A DNA stretch of 64,000 bases from Hymenopellis radicata (Eukaryota > Basidiomycota > Agaricomycetes > Agaricales > Physalacriaceae): the NCBI GenBank assembly GCA_015501595.1, contig JADNRX010000025.1, forward strand, positions 248,001 through 312,000. Direction: 5' to 3'. Under the pieces are notes generated by a model that was not told the origin of the DNA, did not search any database, and worked only from the letters and a program-made list of their open reading frames with translations. This document shows positions 1 to 11,545 of this stretch, piece by piece (position 1 is the stretch's first letter; each line of letters begins with the position of its first letter). The translations under genes and the position numbers were made by a program.

Positions 1-1130
1 TTCGAGGTAAATAGAGAGGTAAACATACCTTCGTCTTCCCGAGGCTTGAACAACTCTTTGAGTTTATTCGTACTCTTGGTCGCGGTATCATCAACGGCGG
101 GCACGACCTCGTAGTCCATGTCCAAATCCTGGTTGGTCTCGACGACATTCGCCAAGTCGACTTCGATGTCGGAATCTACACTCTCTGCGCCGCCCCAATC
201 ATCATCTTTCCCGCCGAATATAGATGACAACAGATCCAGTGTCTGCGTTTTTTCTTTCGCCAAATCGGTCTCGTCCAATGGTACAGGAATAGTCCGAGGG
301 GGAGAGGGTCTCCGAGGAGGAGAAGGAGCAGGTTCAACTTCTATCTCGCTTTCATCCTCCGTCGAGTCCATCCTTCAGCTGGCATTGATGGGATGTTTGC
401 TCGGGACGGTAAAGGGCCGGAAACTAGGTTTTCCAAAAGGGCACCCTTGAGATGGGACGTCGATCCTTCCCAACGCCTGGTATCGATGGTGCGCTTCCGC
501 GCCCGGACAGGTGGAGGTTTGACTCGCTCTTTCTTTTTCTTGTCGAAACTTTTGGACTTTTTTTACGGCTGTAGCAGTGGATATTGGTTGGGGTAAAGGA
601 CGCTCGGGACGCATGCGCATCGGTCGAAGGAGACGGCCAGTAGATGTGAGTATCCACCCTGGACGCGTCGCGGCGTTCTCAGGCGTGACGAGGGACATGT
701 CGGCGGCCTCGATAGCGCTGTATTTTGAGTGGCGTAGCTTAGGCTTCTTTTTGGGTGGTTCGGAGGCCTCTTCACGCTCCTTTGCTATTCTGGTTTTATA
801 GATGAGCCAACTGCGAAATTGAGATCACAAAGAAACGACTCGCCGTTCTGCAAAGTCTGGCTTGGCTTCGCCAATACGCAGTTTGGCGCCCTTCCATGTC
901 GATCCGTTGAGCACATTGCGGCAGCGAGTTAGCTGGGCTGGAGTAGCCTCGATAGTTACATAGCCAAAGGGTTTGACCCTCCCTACAGCGTCGAGTTTGC
1001 CGAAGCCTTCGACAGCCTTGACTGTGCCAAATGTGGATAGGCGTTTACTGATATCGTCAGAGGTTAAAGACGTGGTAAGTCCCGATATATGCAGACGCTT
1101 GACGACTGTCGTTGATGATGAGGGATCCAT
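1..1130 (-). CDS. Nop8-like nucleolar RRM protein (3' part cut by window edge)
   Basis: The first exon (ATG at 1130) encodes one RNA recognition motif of about 95 residues: an RNP2-like 'LHISGL' near residue 13 and 'FGYVTIEA' near residue 55, followed by 'WKGAKLRIGEAKPDF', which is the ending typical of the Nop8/NOL8 RRM. A short intron near 821-850 joins it to a basic, Lys/Arg-rich tail (for example 'EPPKKKPKL') that reads on toward position 1 with further frame changes that imply introns. Nop8 proteins are nucleolar factors for 60S ribosomal subunit assembly, which fits. The C-terminal end lies outside the window. The tail exons are less certain than the RRM. Confidence 0.72.
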
Positions 1131-1710
1131 CCAGAATGCACGTCGGATGAGTGGATGAAGAGAGCCAGCAGCCTCCAGTTTAGGAAGGACCGGACCGGGT
1201 CCCGTTCAGGAAAGAACTTGGCTTCAACACAGATACTTGGACGATAAATGAATGAATGTACTTAGAGTATTCGAGAGCCATCATGTCGATACACGATACG
1301 AATTTTAACGCTGGTACTACCACTGGTAGAATGAGTGAGTCGCGACCGTATCAGTGGCTGTGCAATTGCGGCAAGGCGGCATATGCCGATCACCCAATTG
1401 GCAAGTGTAATTTTCTGTCCTCCCATCGTCGTCCTCAAGCCCGCCCACGTCGTAGCACCCTCAAAACCTCGCCAAGTGAGTGCACCATCCAAATCCATAC
1501 ATTCAGCTCTACGCAACGGTGGTCGCTTTGTTGAGTTTGAAGGCGGAACGGGCTGGATGGGTCGACTCGCTTTGGATGTACGCTGATGACCGTTTCGCAT
1601 TTTCAGCCGGAACTAGTGCGATACTTATTCGCAGTGCGTATCCTGTTTCTGTGTACGATTACAGGACTCATAACTTGGCAGCTTCCGACCAAAGAACTCG
1701 CTAGCCCAGC
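1131..1710. other. Intergenic region between Nop8-like gene and eS10
   Basis: This is the divergent promoter region of the Nop8-like gene (minus) and the eS10 gene (plus). Several short open frames exist on both strands, but none shows a recognisable domain or a plausible exon chain. The part just before 1711 is presumably the eS10 5' UTR, possibly with a UTR intron. Confidence 0.5.
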
Positions 1711-2263
1711 ATGATCATCAAGAAAGACACCAGGCGCACCATCTACGAAAACCTCTTCAAGGGTGCGTTTGCTGCTGACCACCTCTGGCAAACGCTGTAA
1801 TAACATTATTTATTTCAGAGGGCGTCATGGTCGCCAAAAAAGACTACAACGCGCCGAAGCATGAGGAGCTCGATGTGCCCAACTTGCAGGTTATCAAGGC
1901 CCTGCAGAGCCTGACATCCAGGGGCTATGTCAAGACCCAGTTCTCTTGGCAGTACTACTACTACGTCCTGACTCCCGAGGGCGTCGAGTACCTCCGTGAA
2001 TGGTGCGTAATATATCTATCCATTTCATTTCTAATATATGAAATCATAGGCTTCACCTCCCATCGGAGATCGTCCCGGCTACGCACAAAAAGGCTGCAAG
2101 GCCCCCTCGCCCTGCGACCGTTCGTCCTGGAGGAGGAGGCGACGGCGCCTACCGCGCACCCCGCGGCGACCGTGACGACTACCGTAGCAAGAAGGAGAGT
2201 GCAGGTGGTGACTACAGGCCATCGTTCGCTGGTGGGGTTGGACGGGGTGCTCCCAGGGAGTAA
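1711..2263 (+). CDS. rps10: 40S ribosomal protein eS10
   Basis: Three exons (1711-1762, 1819-2002, 2050-2263) join in frame to a protein of about 150 residues. It has the eS10 winged-helix (plectin/S10) domain: '[20 protein letters not shown]', then '[19 protein letters not shown]', then '[20 protein letters not shown]' and '[20 protein letters not shown]'. The Gly/Arg-rich tail ends '...GRGAPRE'. eS10 sits at the beak/head of the 40S subunit near the mRNA entry. Start chosen because the N terminus matches the family exactly. Introns are 56 bp and 47 bp with GT-AG ends. Confidence 0.96.
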
Positions 2264-2577
2264 AGGCTGGATACATATGTCATGCTCGAGAGATATGCTA
2301 TTTGTATCAACATGCATAAACCATATGATTCATTTTTTTCATTCCATTTCATGTTGTCTGAATTCCCGGTATCGAAGCTCTTGCAACAAGTACCAAGCAG
2401 ACTCAACATATGTCAGAACCATCACTGTATATTGAGCTATTTTTTTAGCTGTCCTCGAGCGTGTAGCTTTATCAGTCCCTTATCTGGATAATGTCGGGAT
2501 CGGTAGCGGATTACCGGAGGCAGTTACTTTGGGCCACAGATCATGATGGCAATACATGACCTTGAGTTGCAACGTCC
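2264..2577. other. Short intergenic region
   Basis: About 310 bases holding the 3' UTR of eS10 and the 5' region of the phosphopantothenate-cysteine ligase gene. No other feature was seen. Confidence 0.5.
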
Positions 2578-3816
2578 ATGGCTGATTCCTCGTCCTTCTC
2601 TGCGGAGCGCTATTTCGCTACCCAAGGCGCGCCACCCGATCTCCAGCACGCGGTTGACCTTGTACGCGCTTTCGTCGCCCAGCAAGTGAAACATAACCGC
2701 AAAGTTGTGCTAGTCACCGTGAGCAAAATCCTCCCAGTATTTCACACAGGAAACTCATTGCTGACAAGCGTAGAGTGGTGGTACGACCGTTCCGTTGGAG
2801 CTCAACGTGTGAGCGCACTGCATTGTCTGGCGACGAAGCGCTCATCAGCCTTGTAGTGTCCGTTTCCTCGACAACTTTAGTGCCGGTACGGAGTATACTG
2901 CCGATTTACGCGCAGCTTACTGATTTCGTTTTCGTGAATAGGAACCCGTGGTGCGACGTCTGCAGAATACTTTCTAAAGGCCGGCTATGCAGTCATATTC
3001 ATGCACAGACAGTTCAGTCTGCAGCCCTTCAGTCGACACTATTCCCATTCAACCAATCCTTTCCTTGATCTGCTTGACATCGACCCCGCGCATCCCGACC
3101 GGATAGGCGTCGCGCCGGAGAAGCGCGAGCATCTCTTTGACGTCTTGACCGCGTACAAGTCGGTCCACGCAGCTGGCACTCTGCTTACTTTGACCTTTGT
3201 CACTGTGAACGACTACCTGTGGTTACTACGCGCGGTCTCGCAGGAGCTGTCCGTGATCCGTCGACGCGCCATGTATTATTTGGCTGCCGCCGTCAGCGAC
3301 TTCTTCCTTCCCCGGCAGAAAATGGCGAGTGTCTGTCCTCCACAAGGTTCTCGCCTCTCGCTAATGCGCCCCGTGTGTAGTCTGAACACAAAATACAGTC
3401 CGGGAAGGGCAGCTTGCTCATCGAAATGGACCAGGTACCGAAGATACTCAAGACCATGGTGGATGAATGGACACACGACGGGTATATTGTGTCCTTCAAG
3501 GTACTTACTTGGTGCCATTCATTGCGTCGTGCGTTTATCTGACACTGCCGACTAGCTCGAGACCGACCCGGCGCTCCTCATACCGAAAGCGCACGGCGCG
3601 TTGGAGCGTTATGGCCATCAAGTCGTCATCGGGAACGACCTCCATCGGCGCAAGTTCGAAGTTGTCTTCGTATCAAGAGGGACAGATGCCACGTCGCCGT
3701 TTGCGGATTCATGGCTTCGCATCGACCTCGCGTCCCATCCTGAGAAGGAAATAGAAGAAGATATCATTGCGGAGCTTGTCAAACGGCATGGAGAATGGAT
3801 TGGCCGTGTAGAGTGA
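2578..3816 (+). CDS. CAB2: Phosphopantothenate-cysteine ligase
   Basis: Catalyses the second step of coenzyme A biosynthesis, joining 4'-phosphopantothenate to cysteine in the cytosol. The exons spell 'SGGTTVPLELNVVRFLDNFS' then 'GTRGATSAEYFLKAGYAVIF', followed by 'YYLAAAVSDFFLPRQKMSEH' and 'KIQSGKGSLLIEMDQVPKIL', then 'SFKLETDP' and 'ALERYGHQVVIGNDLHRRK': the order and motifs of eukaryotic PPCS. Six exons. The intron at 3325-3380 starts with GC instead of GT; only this boundary gives the conserved M-S-E-H-K-I-Q-S junction. The start ATG at 2578 is followed by the expected N-terminal helix. Confidence 0.95.
3325..3380 (+). other. GC-AG intron in the PPCS gene
   Basis: 56 bp intron with donor ATG|GCGAGT and acceptor TGTAG. 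Using the nearby GT instead introduces a stop at once, while the GC donor restores the family junction. Confidence 0.75.
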
Positions 3817-4385
3817 CGAGTGAGTAGAGATATAAATGTATATTATGGTGATCTTAAAGGAAAGTTGTATAGTGTCATGACAAGCAGCTGCATTATGCTC
3901 GTCAACTTGTTTCGGATCTAACCCGGTGATGGTGGATGCAGAAGGAGAGGCTTGCTGACGAAGGGTCCGTTAACGTTGCGTTTTGTAGAAATAGATCTAA
4001 ATGGGTGGCGCAGGGCTTGCCCAACTATACTAATCTCGGTCACTTATGAGCGGTTCTGTACAACTCTTCACCTTGATGCCTGCTTAGAGCCACTTCTATG
4101 TCAGTACCATCCCCGTCGCTCAAAATGAAGTCCGCAAGCCTCTCGACGTCTTATATTCAAGGCAGACATACTCAGACCTATCTTTTCAACAAGCTGGTAC
4201 GCCTGAAAGAGTCCATTCCTTCAATGCTTACAATCGTTTATCTTCATGTTGCACATTGCGGTCTTCAGTGCTATTTGGAGCTTGCTCGCGGCCCAGTGCG
4301 TTCGGAACCAACACAAGTGCCAATATGGATGCAAGGACGCGATCTCGAATGGTATTGCAACGAAAGTACATGAAGCATTGATAGA
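3817..4385. other. Intergenic region, convergent gene ends
   Basis: Holds the 3' ends of the PPCS gene (plus) and the P0 gene (minus). Nothing beyond probable UTR sequence was recognised. Confidence 0.5.
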
Positions 4386-5437
4386 TTAATCGAACAGACC
4401 GAAGCCCTGTTGAGAGTATAAATGAGTCGATATGCAGACGAGCAAAGTAATAGAGATGCATTACCATGTCGTCGTCAGATTCCTCCTTCTCCTCCTCTGG
4501 CTCGGCGGCGGCGGCAGCGGCAGCAGCAGGCGCGGCCTCAGTAGCAACGGGTGCAGCAGCCGCGAATGCCTCGGGGTTGGCGAGGTATTCCTTGACCTTC
4601 TCTGAGCCGTCGAACGTGTACTCGGTGGCAAGCGACACAGCGAGGACGTTCTTGTACGCGTTGACCAGCGAATGGACGACGGAGACGATGGTGGGGTAGT
4701 TGAGCGCCAAGGAGATGGCGGCAACAGTCTTGATTCCGGAGAGGAAGCGGTCGATGAGCTCCTGCTCGTCGACGTCGAGGACCGACGGGGGGAATGCATT
4801 TCCGCTGTCGAAGATCTGGACGACGGTCATTCCGTATGTGAACGGGGAGATGTTCAGCATGTTGAGAAGCGTGGCCTCGGATGTGCCGACACGGGTGCCG
4901 GCGACAACGACCTTGACGTCGGAGACGATTTCGATGGTACCACGGGCGATCTTGGTGGGGATACCGAGAGCCTGGAAGAAGGAGGTCTTTCCGGGCTCCA
5001 TACCAGTGTTTCCGGCGGGAACAGTCACGTCCTTGGGGGCGAATGCTCCAGCACGAGCGGGGGCGGCGACCTTGTTGGCGGTGATGAGGTCACGGATCTC
5101 TTTGAGGTCGCCGGACGTGAAGACGAAACCGATGTTTCCCTTGACGTGGGGAAGGAGACGCTCAAAGTGGGGGTAGTCGGCCAGAATGGATCGGAGGGCA
5201 CGGCGAACCATGGTGTTCTTTCCCATTAACACGACACCCTTGCCACGGAGAGCGACACGAATCTGATGCATCTGGTTCGATCCGACATTGTCGACGTTGA
5301 CGAGGAAGATGGAGGCTGCAAAATGAATTAGTTTTTCGACGAATTGCGCAAAATCGCGTAGAAACCGCACGGAATTTGGCCAAAAGGTCCTTGAGCTTTT
5401 CAAAGTAGAGTGCCTTGTCTGCGCGAGATGCTCCCAT
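4386..5437 (-). CDS. RPP0: 60S acidic ribosomal protein P0 (uL10)
   Basis: Base of the ribosomal stalk, which binds P1/P2 and recruits translation GTPases. The N terminus '[20 protein letters not shown]' lies in exon 1. After an intron it continues '[18 protein letters not shown]' and '[12 protein letters not shown]', then the uL10 insertion domain and an Ala-rich hinge near residues 280-300 followed by '[11 protein letters not shown]'. The reading frame as given runs past the family end; a 58 bp intron (4407-4464) joins it to a 21 bp last exon (4386-4406) coding the signature C terminus 'GFGLFD'. All parts are present, so the gene looks intact. Confidence 0.96.
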
Positions 5438-6452
5438 TTTGTTTATCTGTTGCGTCTTGGTCAGTCCTTTTCAATCTTTGAACGAAAATCGCACAGTAAT
5501 AGTACAGCCTCCGGTAACCTCTGTATTATCGTCAGCGTCGTTCACGTCTAGCAATCTGTCGAGCTCACCGTTTGTGTTACAGGTGTTTAAGGCGTTTGAA
5601 TGGAAGAGAGATAGCGTGCGCCAAAAGTTCTGTGTCCTCCAGGCGTGGGAAAGGAAATAAAGTTTTCTCGGTAATCTCCGGCAGGCCACTTTACCTTCGA
5701 CTGTCGCTCAGCGTCGCACGAACAGTCTACGAACGTGCGTTTTTGAAAGAATAAGAATAGATTGAGTGCCGTGGAGAGGCAGATCTTTGCGAGCTGCGAG
5801 CTCATCTTGTCCCGCCGTTCAGTGGTCGAGAAAACTCAGTCCCTTCTAGTTCAAGTTGCGCTACTACAAATGATTTCCTGGAGGCCTTGTGGTGTGGAAA
5901 TAAAAATGTTCCTTTTACCCCGACTTGTCCTGTCCTTCCCTTGCATCTCTCGACAAGATTACGGTGTGTGCGGAATCCTTCATTCTCAGATAGTATTGAC
6001 CTGTGACGATTTTGAATTTGGCGATGTCGAGACGGTTCTCAAGTCCACGACCGGCTCTATAGCTGCGCTTACTTTAGCAATGGTATGAGCTGCATTTTGA
6101 AGCTCTGATTTTGCTCTCATGATCTTGCAGACGCTATATAATTTGCCTGTTTTCCAACCTCTTCTCCCTTGAGAATTAGGGGTAACGACTTCGCACCATT
6201 TTATACGCCATGTCCTATGTGATAGTCCATCCAATCTCATCTGGATATCTGCAGCACGTTCGCTATTTGCTATCTTGACCTGTTCTCATGCTGGACCTTC
6301 CCGAAGTCCATTCCACGTATATTTGGTCCTTTCCGCCGCTCACTCTCCAATGCAATGTACTCGCTTGTCAAATCGCATGCAGCATTCACATCGTTACTCC
6401 ATCTCTCTCTTAAAAGTCTTCATCTCATCTGTTGTTCCCGCTACTTGCGCTC
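5438..6452. other. Intergenic region upstream of P0 and of the first degenerate SDR gene
   Basis: About 1 kb with no supported gene. The part nearest 5438 is the P0 promoter/5' UTR. The last ~200 bases before 6453 resemble the sequence before the paralogous gene at 11546 (shared stretches around 'CCGCCGCTCACTCTCCAATG' and 'CTCTTAAAAG'), so the SDR promoter was copied with the gene. Confidence 0.5.
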
Positions 6453-7706
6453 ATGTCTCAAGGAACAGCACTGATTGTCCACGCTGTAACAACAGACCAC
6501 GGCGCCGCCACTGCCCTTTGCCTAGCGGCCGATGGATTCAACATCGCGATCTGCGACACTGCTTCACGTCAAGACAAGCTTGAGGACCTCGCACGCTCAG
6601 TGGCTTCAAACGGTGTTCAGTGTCGCCGTTACGCCTCCGATGTCGCCAAAGAAGAGGACATCGTCGACCTGTTTTCCGCTCTCGTCAAGGACTTTGGTGG
6701 TCTAGATGTCGTACGTGGAAATCTGTGCCTTCATGCAGAAACTCAGCAATTATGCAGATGGTCATTGCCGGACCCCCCTTTGCTACTTCAGCTGGTCCTT
6801 TAGTTGACGGTATGTAGCTCGACTGGGTAGGAGTCTTTGACCTCAATGTCCATTCAGCGACCACCGCCGAATGGGATGACACGTTCGCAGCATTCACTCG
6901 GTCGTACTTCCTCCTCTACAAGTATGCGGCCCAGCAGATGATCAAGCAAGGTCGGGGTGGGAGAATTGTTAGCGCTAATCACCTTGTCGGGCAACAAGGT
7001 ACGCAGAAGCCTTCGCCGTCTACAATTGCTTGACTTCTCATTATAGCCTTTGCTCCGCAAGTAAGCGCATATTCAGCGGCCGCCTTTGCTGTTCGTGGAT
7101 TGATGCAGACCGCGGGTACGATGGTTCATGATGGCTTACTATATGGCGCCCTCACAGCCGTTGATATAGCATTGGAACTCGGACCGCACAACATTACGGT
7201 TAATTCCTTCGCTCGGAGTAAGTTCCCTCTTTGGTGCGAAACCCATATTGGTCTGAATCATTCAAAAGGTCTCCTTGGCCCATCAGAGAAATACGAGACT
7301 GGTAAGTAGCTGCCTCTTCGATCCGTCTGCCCTCACTCTGCTTTGCAGGTCAATCCATCATAGAATATGTTAAAAGCCTCAAAGCGATAGATGCATATCA
7401 ATATGTATATGTTGTTTGAACGTGAAAAGCGATGTACTTACCATTATTCTCTTAGGTAGCAACACATACGCCTCTTCCCAAGAAGCTCGCCACCGGCGAC
7501 GATATTGCGCGCGTGGTATCGCTTCTGGTGTCCAAGGATTGCGATTTCATGACTGGTGAGCATCATTTTTCTAGGCAATGTTCTTGCGGTTGTATCTGAT
7601 GTCCATCCTAGGTCAAACGGTACGCCCCGTATTTGAGTAACGCGATGTTTCAAACCAAAACGTTCCATTATAGATTGCGGTCAACGGTGGACTTTTGATG
7701 TCTTGA
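6453..7706 (+). CDS. Short-chain dehydrogenase/reductase paralogue 1 with eroded active site
   Basis: Ten short exons give an SDR-fold protein of about 260-275 residues, closest in layout to fungal acetoin/sorbose-type reductases: 'ALIVHAVTTDHGAATAL' at the N terminus, 'DVMVIAGPPF' for the NAG region, 'YAAQQMIKQGRGGRIVSANH', 'YSAAAFAVRGLMQTAALELG', and the end 'TGQTIAVNGGLLMS'. Key residues are missing. The TGxxxGxG coenzyme motif reads HAVTTDHG, the catalytic Ser position falls in 'SANHLVG', and the YxxxK lysine is Ala (YSAAA). The fold is retained but classical NAD(P)-dependent catalysis is doubtful. One exon (7612-7619) is only 8 nt. Paralogous to 11546-12814. All splice sites are GT-AG. 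Confidence 0.8.
7612..7619 (+). other. 8-nt micro-exon in SDR paralogue 1
   Basis: GTCAAACG lies between an acceptor ending CCTAG and a GTACGC donor. It supplies the G-Q-T of the conserved 'MTGQTIAVNGG' C terminus. The same 8-nt exon exists in the paralogue. Confidence 0.8.
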
Positions 7707-8612
7707 AGTCCAAGTTGTACATAGTAGTAGTGAAACCTGGAACATTCTCGTGAATTCCACTGAATGACAATCGTGTACGCCCTACATATTGAGTATCCAT
7801 ATGCGCTCAACAACGAAGCGCACGGTGTAACAAGGAGGACGCGTGAGCCGCGTCCGTGTCTTTGTGTGTGTTTGCAGGAGCATTAGGCATGTAGAAGATC
7901 AAGATCCTCTTGAAGTTATATTCGCACCATCACTATCGAATCGACACGCTTTTGCCACACGCCTCACCGTTCTGACGGAACCTTTCGAGTACGATTAAAT
8001 TGGCTACGCGCTGGAGTCTTCAAGATTTCAAGGTCTTCAGCCTTCCATCCTTCGAGGATCCAGATCTGTGGTTAAAGAGACGTTGCGTCGAATCTCAATT
8101 CGAGTTGGTGAAGATGATGGTCGAAGTTAGAGTCTAACTTCCTCATTCGGACGCGTTGTGATCACTGTGCTCCTCAGCCTTCAAGCTTCAACCACAATGT
8201 CGCTTTCTGTCCTCGATATTTCTGTTGCCTGTAGACCTCCGAAACTCCAACAGATCAACTGTATGGACTCATTGGATGCAAACGTTGACTTCAAGTTGGA
8301 TGCTGGAGACGACTTTTTTGAGCTTTTCGTCGACTAAGTGGACTGCGACGGACCTTTGACTCGACAACGATTTAATTTCTGCGCCGTCGTCGCCGTCGGC
8401 TACTTCATCGAGTCCGCAATGAGCAAGTAATGCCTTGTTACCCTGAGTGACGAATATTCTCTGCTGAGACATCGCGTGATCGCCAAGCTGTCTATACTCA
8501 TACAGCGATGGCGAGCCCTGCAGCTTTGGCCAACAATGCTGGTAAGCTCTGGCGCGATTATCATTCTTAACATAATCTGACAAGCTATTGGCCTTCCACT
8601 AGACCACTCTCG
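7707..8612. other. Intergenic region containing repeat copy R1
   Basis: About 900 bases between the first SDR gene and the Crinkler/RHS-like gene. It contains the direct repeat at 7824-8010. The remainder (8011-8612) shows no supported coding exon; it is probably the promoter of the gene at 8613. Confidence 0.5.
7824..8010 (+). repeat. Direct repeat R1 flanking the Crinkler/RHS-like gene
   Basis: About 190 bp strongly similar to 10906-11111 in the same orientation. Shared blocks include 'GCAGGAGCATTAGGCATGTA', 'TTCGCACCATCACTATCG' and 'CGAGTACGATTAAATTGGCT'. The similarity stops abruptly after GGCTACGCG in both copies. Confidence 0.85.
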
Positions 8613-10679
8613 ATGGAACTTCCCACCCGACTCGACTTGCGCTGGCAGGTCGCTCCTCCAGAGTGGCAGGAGTTCTATCGACATTGGAACTTCGTCGACA
8701 AAAATGTAGTGCTCGAGAAAGCAACGTTGACGTTGCACCCGCTAGACATCGAGTTACTGGTTCGAGAGTCGTATCCACCTCTCTTTGATCGTGTCTACAA
8801 TGTCGCTGAGGATCCCAGCGGCGGCGTCGTGATTATCGGCCAGCCAGGAATCGGTAAGCACCTCTATACTCGCAAAACTAGAAATGCTTATAGTGTTTAG
8901 GCAAAACAGTATTTTTGTGGTACAGCTTGATACGGCTTATTACGCTTCATCAAGTTATTCTTTTTGCACAAGATAACAGGCTTTACCTCTTCTACGAGGG
9001 AACGGTCCACAGCGCTGCAATCAAGGATAACCCAACTCTACCGGTATTTCCCGGTGACCCACAATCCAGAGCATCATTTATTTGGACTCTAATTGATGTT
9101 GACCTTCGAGATAAACCACCTGCCACATTCCTCATCCAGGCACCGTGTTTTCCCATACAGGCCGCCTCCCCCAATCCGCTTTGTTATAAATTGTGGAGCA
9201 AATATCGATTAGCCGCAAGGATGTCATTGCCGCTGTGGAGTAAGAAAGAGTTGCGGAAAGGGTGAGTATTCTCAGCACATCATATTTATGGGGACTAATA
9301 CCGTGGCTTCTGAATGCAGTCTTAGGCTGCAACCACTCTACAACAAGTTCCGCACAGTAATGGCTGGCTACTTGCCGCCATCCCCCGATAGACTACCGCC
9401 TTCTACTCCAGCTCACCTTGACGCCCATCGTGTTCTCTGCGAACTTTGGAAGGACAAGAACAAGAACAAGGACACGGAGAGTAGGAATGGTGAGGATGAT
9501 GACATGGATGTCAGTACGGATGAGGGCGGCGAAGCCAAGGACCGCGAAGATGACGAGGATGCTGAGAGTAGCGAAGATGATGAGACCGCTAAGAGTAGCG
9601 AAGATGATGAGACCGCTGAGAGTAGCGAAGACCGGACAAAGAGCGCACCAAAGACGTCAACTACGCCTTTCGACTGTTGCTCCGTGTTGCAATTCGCAAG
9701 TACGGTTACGTGGCGCGCGATGTCTACAACACCATTCTCAGAAGGCCGGACGAAGTTTTCCGGACTCATAACAATGCGATTGCTTCGGCGACGTATACAT
9801 CTCTGTCGGCGATGGTGCGACAATTCAGCGAAGGCGAATACTTGCCTGACCAGGTCAGCCATTGCATAATTGCTATCTCTCCGGTCTATCCTCCCCCTTA
9901 TGGCATTATCGCATTCTCCCTAGACTTCAAGTCACCATGCATCGCCGAGAAAGTGATTCGACGAATTGCAGAGACTCAGAATGATCGCCTTGTCGACTTG
10001 TACCAGCTCTTCCGGAGCATTCCGCAGTCCTCTGCGCTGGCCGGGTGGTGTTTAGAACCAATCGCCTTTCGGATTTTGACATCAGGTGATTGTCGTGACT
10101 GTTTCCTCGTGGAGATGGCAGGGAATCCAACACAGGACGCTCCGATATTTAAAGCCACTCTCAACCTATCATCCACCACTGCGCTTCCCTTTCCTATTCA
10201 TCCGGGCGATTCTATCTATTACGATAACGACATCCTTGACTCCCTCAAGCCGGGACCATTGTACATTCCGAATAACGACAAAAACCCTCTCTTCGACGCC
10301 CTGTGGATCAACTCTTGCGAAACGGATACGTCCATCGACTACTCTCTATGGGTCTTCCAGGTCTCCAAGAGCATCGTCCATAAAGGGTCTGCTCGTGGGT
10401 ATGTGCTGGTTAGAAAGGTGATAAAGGGACTGAAGAAATCAGCGACACCTGGGAAGAGTGTGCGAGTCAAGGTGTCATACCTGTATGCTTGTCCTCGTGA
10501 AAATCAGGCGGCGGAATGGAAGATGCCGAAAGGGTGGACCAAGAGTATAGTCAAGGTGAATCATCAAGGAGAGGTCTTTTGTTGGCCTATTCCTATCCCA
10601 GTGAGCCTGATCATTCATCTCCGTACAAGCTGATTCTTACTTTGCTAATTGTCAGGCTAGCTTACCACCGCCGTCATGA
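8613..10679 (+). CDS. Crinkler/RHS-like P-loop NTPase effector-type protein
   Basis: Not assigned to a characterised gene. A P-loop 'GVVIIGQPGIGKTVFLWYSL' is formed across the intron 8854-8900, at about residue 80. Next come a segment rich in aromatic and hydrophobic residues, an acidic Ser/Glu/Asp region with 27 bp in-frame repeats, and a C-terminal domain ('RFSLDFKSP'-like core reads 'IAFSLDFKSPCIAEKVIRRI') ending 'PIPIPASLPPPS' after an intron at 10601-10655. A P-loop ATPase followed by a variable C-terminal domain is the layout of the Crinkler/RHS class abundant in Agaricomycetes. Between about 9489 and 9642 the frame changes. A 152 bp intron (9490-9641, GTGAGG donor) would join the halves through 'ERTKDVNYAFRLLLRVAIRK'; a frameshift is the alternative. 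Start codon uncertain. Confidence 0.65.
9564..9631 (+). repeat. 27-bp in-frame minisatellite (acidic repeat)
   Basis: Two full 27 bp units (9564-9590, 9591-9617) and a partial third encode E/K-S-S-E-D-D-E-T-A. They lie inside the segment that may be either coding or an intron of the Crinkler/RHS-like gene. Confidence 0.85.
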
Positions 10680-11545
10680 GTGGCATTTCTGTTGTGACTC
10701 GTATCTCGTGTCAACTTTGATATTTTTACTCTCTTCTCATCCTGTACTTAGTAGGCTTCTGTGAATGTGCCTCCGATGTAATCATGACGCCCATTGTCCA
10801 CTTGTGTCCCAGGACCACAACATTCTAATCGAATTCAGACTCCTACGAGGCTACGACCGCTTGTCCTCTATGCGCTCCCGCGCTTCGGTGTGCGGCACAT
10901 CTTCTGGTGTAACATGAAGGAGAGAGGCGCGTGAGGCGCGTCTGTGTATTTGTGTGTGTTTGGCAGGAGCATTAGGCATGTAGAGCAAGATTCCCTATTG
11001 ATAATTGAACTTTGAAGTTGTATTCGCACCATCACTATCGTATCGACACGCTTTCCCGCACGCCTCACCGTTCTGACAGAAGCCTTCGAGTACGATTAAA
11101 TTGGCTACGCGAACGACGATACCGACTATATCTGTTCATAACTGTTGCTGTCTCCGCCGACTGAAACGTCAATACATTCCAGCCACCTCCGTAGCATCCG
11201 CCTCACCATCTGAGAGCGATCCAACGGCATTCAACATGCTGCTCCTATCCCAGCGCCATCCACTGCTTTATGAACCATGTTCTTCGTGATTTCGTTTAAC
11301 CGTTCAATCCAAACTACTTCAGGTCATTTGATGAGCGGCACCCTCGGCACTTGTTATCCTCGCTATCTGTTCTCATGAAGGACCTTCGCGAGCAGCCCAG
11401 TCCTCGTATGCTTAGTCCTCTCCGCCGCTCACTCTCCAATGCATTGAACTCGCTCGTCAACTGACATGCAACATTCCCATCAGATTTGCTGCCTGTCCCT
11501 CTTAAAAGCCTCTCGTCTGCCCTGCGGAGACGACAGGTTACTCTC
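10680..11545. other. Intergenic region containing repeat copy R2 and the promoter of SDR paralogue 2
   Basis: Holds the direct repeat 10906-11111. The last ~180 bases share blocks with the region before 6453, including 'CCGCCGCTCACTCTCCAATG' and 'CTCTTAAAAG'. No coding exon is supported. Confidence 0.5.
10906..11111 (+). repeat. Direct repeat R2 flanking the Crinkler/RHS-like gene
   Basis: Partner of 7824-8010, same orientation, with small indels. Together the two copies bracket the 8613-10679 gene. Confidence 0.85.

Noticed and set aside
1256..1704. Overlapping frames of 74-112 codons upstream of eS10
   Set aside because: No family motif, no plausible exon chain; best explained as promoter/UTR sequence.
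4672..5229. Open frames of 158-185 codons on the plus strand across the P0 gene
   Set aside because: Antisense shadows of highly GC-biased ribosomal protein codons.
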